Below are positions 61,981-64,000 of a DNA stretch of 64,000 bases, one piece after another (the stretch's first letter is position 1; the number at the start of each line of letters is the position of its first letter). This DNA comes from Bradyrhizobium sp. NP1. GTDB taxonomy: Bacteria; Pseudomonadota; Alphaproteobacteria; Rhizobiales; Xanthobacteraceae. The DNA lies in assembly GCF_030378205.1 (NCBI RefSeq), contig NZ_CP127385.1:6054001-6118000 (forward strand). Reading direction: 5' to 3'. The notes beneath the pieces were generated by a model. The model made no database searches. It worked only from the letters and a program-made list of their open reading frames with translations, and was not told where the DNA came from. A program made the translations under genes and the position numbers.

Positions 61981-62643
61981 TCAGACGGCAGCATCCGAGG
62001 CCTGCTGCGCCGTTAGCTGCTGCAGAAAAACGTCGGATGTCAGAATGCTGGTTGCAATCACGCGAAGCGACTTCAATGAGGCTTCATGATAGGAAGGGTC
62101 GGACGAGCAGCAGCAATCCTCGATCAACAGGGTGCGATAGCCGAGTTGGGCTGCGTCGCGGACGGAATGATCGACGGCTACGTTCGTCGCCACGCCTGTG
62201 AGGGCAACGGTATCGATCCCGTGACCGATCAATATGCTCTGCAGGTCGGAGCCGTGAAAGACGCTCATCCGGCTGTGCTCGATAATGATATCCGACTTGG
62301 CAGGCCCAAACTCCGGCACAACGGCAACGCCGCGAGAACCGCGGATGAACGCGTTATTGCGTTCGGTCACTGTGCGAAATAGGCCGTTGTTTTGAATCAG
62401 ACCCGCGTAATTTGGCCAGAAGGCCGCATTGACGAAGACGACCAGCACGCCAGCCTTTCGCGCGGCGTCAAACACGCCCGCTGTTCGCGGAATGATGTTG
62501 CTGGACTCGACATAGGCACGGAAAATATCACGCATGTCACCTCCGCCCACGACGTCTTCCTGCCAATGGATTCCGATGATGGCTGTTCTGCGCGCATCCA
62601 TGCCGTTCAGCTCTTCGACTCTGTTGCGCAGCAAACGTTCCAT
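61981..62643 (-). CDS. Isochorismatase-fold protein lacking the usual catalytic residues
   Basis: A 220-residue protein with the overall fold of cysteine hydrolases: AIIGIHWQEDVVGGGDM at strand 1, VLVVFVNAAFWPNY at strand 2, IIIEHSRMSVFHGSDLQSIL, and VALTGVATNVAVDHSVRDAA. In typical members the motifs are DxQxxF, K near SxFxGTxL, and TNxCV. Here the Asp is His (IHWQ), the Lys position is Glu (IIEHSR) and the Cys is Ala (TNVAV). It may be an inactive or differently catalysing relative. AAAGGGA precedes the ATG. It lies between LigB and SDR genes. Confidence 0.8.
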   Translation of the reverse strand: MERLLRNRVEELNGMDARRTAIIGIHWQEDVVGGGDMRDIFRAYVESSNIIPRTAGVFDAARKAGVLVVFVNAAFWPNYAGLIQNNGLFRTVTERNNAFIRGSRGVAVVPEFGPAKSDIIIEHSRMSVFHGSDLQSILIGHGIDTVALTGVATNVAVDHSVRDAAQLGYRTLLIEDCCCSSDPSYHEASLKSLRVIATSILTSDVFLQQLTAQQASDAAV

Positions 62644-62684
62644 TGGCAGATCCCTTTCAAATTGCGAGGCAAAAAAGCGGCAGA

Positions 62685-63623
62685 TCAGTCGCGCGCCGGG
62701 GACGCAGTCATGATTCCCATACCAGTGATCCACTCCTGGATGGGCTCATAGAACAGAACCCGGTTTTCCGTACGCCCCGCGCTCGTCACGGCCGCGAGAG
62801 CGGCAATCCACGAACGCAGCTCGTGCGCGCCCGAACCGGCAATGGCGGTCACGGCGTCGTCCTCGGTGTTGTCCAATACGTCGAGGTTTCCCTTGGCGAA
62901 GGCGGCCAGGACGTCGCGGTCCCATTCCGGGTTCAGCGGCCTGATCGGGATGCCGGGCTTCTTGTAGTCCAGCTGAAACACCTGGTTCTGACGCCCAACC
63001 CGCTCGGAATAATTTGGGGTTGCCCCGGTCGTCAGCCGCTCCCTCACCTGGGGATTGGCGGTCGCCAGCGTCGGCAACGGTGGATCATGCGCAAGGCCGC
63101 CCGAGCCAAGAAACAGAATGCGTTCCGGCCTGGAGCACGCCCACTCCCCTACAGTTCGGCCCAGCACGCGTGCCCGTTCGAACGAGGGCCGCGGCGCTGC
63201 GACACAATTGATGAAGATCGGGATCAGGCGGGTCAGCGGAAAGAAGCTCGACAAGAGTTCCACTGGTTGCGCGCCGCCATGATCGATCTTCATCTGATAG
63301 GATATGCCGACGTCGATGCCGGCCTTGATGCAGTACGCCGCGCAGTCCATGGCAGCGGCCTCGGGAATATCCAGGCGCCCGGGAGCCGTTCCGTAGTCGC
63401 CGATGGACTCGCCCTGGACACCGACACAGAACGGCGGGAGCAGATTATAGAAAAAGCCGTTCAGATGATCGGGAAAGAAAAGAACCGTCAAATCCGGCTT
63501 CATCTCCGCCGCAAGGCGATTTGCTGCGCGTACCGCCAAGTTGAACCGCTGCTCGACGTCGGCAGGCGCCCGCTTGCGATCCATCAATGGACTATGCGAA
63601 ATGCAAATCGCGCCGGTAATCAT
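62685..63623 (-). CDS. LigB/MhpB-type extradiol dioxygenase
   Basis: A 312-residue class III extradiol dioxygenase close to 2,3-dihydroxyphenylpropionate 1,2-dioxygenase (MhpB). It begins MITGAICISHSPLM with the first iron His, the second lies in FFPDHLNGFFYNLLPPF, and the general acid His in KIDHGGAQPVELL. It opens a catechol ring next to a hydroxyl group to give a 2-hydroxymuconate-type product for the hydratase upstream in the operon. GGAG precedes ATG 63623. Confidence 0.9.
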   Translation of the reverse strand: MITGAICISHSPLMDRKRAPADVEQRFNLAVRAANRLAAEMKPDLTVLFFPDHLNGFFYNLLPPFCVGVQGESIGDYGTAPGRLDIPEAAAMDCAAYCIKAGIDVGISYQMKIDHGGAQPVELLSSFFPLTRLIPIFINCVAAPRPSFERARVLGRTVGEWACSRPERILFLGSGGLAHDPPLPTLATANPQVRERLTTGATPNYSERVGRQNQVFQLDYKKPGIPIRPLNPEWDRDVLAAFAKGNLDVLDNTEDDAVTAIAGSGAHELRSWIAALAAVTSAGRTENRVLFYEPIQEWITGMGIMTASPARD

Positions 63624-63752
63624 GAGCCCACTCCAATTTATGCGGACGATATGAACCGCCGGACGGATCAGCAACGGCGGATTGCAGAGTGTTCGACCTA
63701 CAAACACGATGAGTGATCGGCAGCAGGAACCGCGAATGCCGCATCACTGCGC

Positions 63753-64000
63753 TCAGGTGAAGGACACTGCGATCGACCCGAGCGGCCCGTAATCGGCGTG
63801 TATGACGTCGCCAGCCGCTACGGAGACCGGCCGGGTGAACGAGCCGGCGAGCACGATTTCTCCTGCCTCGAGCCTCGCGCCCAACGCCGCCAACTTGTTG
63901 ACAAGCCACGCCACGCCGGCCGCGGGATGCCCGAGCACCGCCGCGGACACTCCCGACTCTTCGATCACTCCGTTCTTCGAAAGGGTCGCCCCGATCCACC
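63753..64000 (-). CDS. 2-oxopent-4-enoate / 2-oxohepta-3-ene-dioate hydratase family, C-terminal part (partial)
   Basis: The frame is open to the window end; 82 residues are seen. They match the C-terminus of MhpD/HpaH hydratases and related FAH-fold enzymes: [60 protein letters not shown] and [14 protein letters not shown]. Such enzymes hydrate the dienol product of meta-cleavage to a 4-hydroxy-2-oxo acid, the HpcH aldolase substrate. This gene stands first in the visible part of the operon. Confidence 0.88.
   Translation of the reverse strand, partial: WIGATLSKNGVIEESGVSAAVLGHPAAGVAWLVNKLAALGARLEAGEIVLAGSFTRPVSVAAGDVIHADYGPLGSIAVSFT

Noticed and set aside
1..64000. CRISPR arrays, rRNA and tRNA genes, insertion sequences
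   Set aside because: No regularly spaced repeats, no transposase-like protein and no tRNA-like cloverleaf were recognised by eye. A covariance-model scan would be needed to exclude tRNA or small RNA genes.

Overview
The window reads as chromosomal DNA of a GC-rich alphaproteobacterium, most likely Bradyrhizobium or a close relative. I infer this from the codon use, a small protein of a kind I associate with that group (2172), and the density of Liv-type ABC transporters and Rieske oxygenases. No rRNA, tRNA, CRISPR array or transposase was recognised. Most of the window is a patchwork of catabolic operons with several gene remnants at the seams; genes around 24-34 kb and 37.7-39.4 kb look visibly less GC-rich than their neighbours.

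Region 1 (1-2.9 kb): the end of an MFS pump, a secreted cupin, small membrane or hypothetical proteins, and remnants. Region 2, module 1 (2.9-19.1 kb): a GntR regulator, TauE/SafE permease, FeS-molybdopterin oxidoreductase, FAD/NAD(P) oxidoreductase, a DapF-like protein whose two catalytic cysteines are serines, a Liv ABC transporter with its binding protein, a GlcG/HbpS protein, a PuuD-like membrane protein with C-terminal cytochrome c, a PDR-type reductase, a Rieske oxygenase and a second GntR. Region 3, module 2 (19.2-33.7 kb): second copies of TauE, molybdopterin enzyme, PuuD and GlcG, now with a tripartite tricarboxylate transporter, another Rieske oxygenase and reductase, a Gfo/Idh/MocA dehydrogenase and a third GntR. 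The TauE-molybdopterin pair lies in a 2.9 kb direct repeat whose central 1.2 kb looks identical. Each module has its own repeated operator-like motif, so the gene set {TauE, Mo-enzyme, PuuD, GlcG, Rieske, reductase} appears as two parallel, separately regulated pathways. I consider this six-part module the most interesting system here; its substrate is unknown.

Region 4 (34.3-49.8 kb): a hydroxyquinol lower pathway (flavin hydroxylase, intradiol dioxygenase, maleylacetate reductase), a ChrB-domain protein, extradiol VOC dioxygenase, beta-hydroxyacid dehydrogenase, heme-b-like membrane protein, outer-membrane protein, YciI, FAH hydrolase and a second Liv transporter whose livF is frameshifted by a 5-bp tandem duplication. 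A TetR gene (50.0 kb) probably controls this set through TATAC-N6-GTGTA operators. Region 5 (51.2-52.7 kb): an ECF41 sigma factor with its AhpD-like partner and a textbook ECF41 promoter. Region 6 (53.5-64 kb): HpcH aldolase, BisC-type Mo-enzyme, MHS-family transporter, and an operon of hydratase, LigB/MhpB dioxygenase, an isochorismatase-fold protein without the usual catalytic residues, SDR, M20 amidohydrolase and a third Rieske oxygenase.

All identifications come from reading translated sequence by eye and recalling families; no database search was run.
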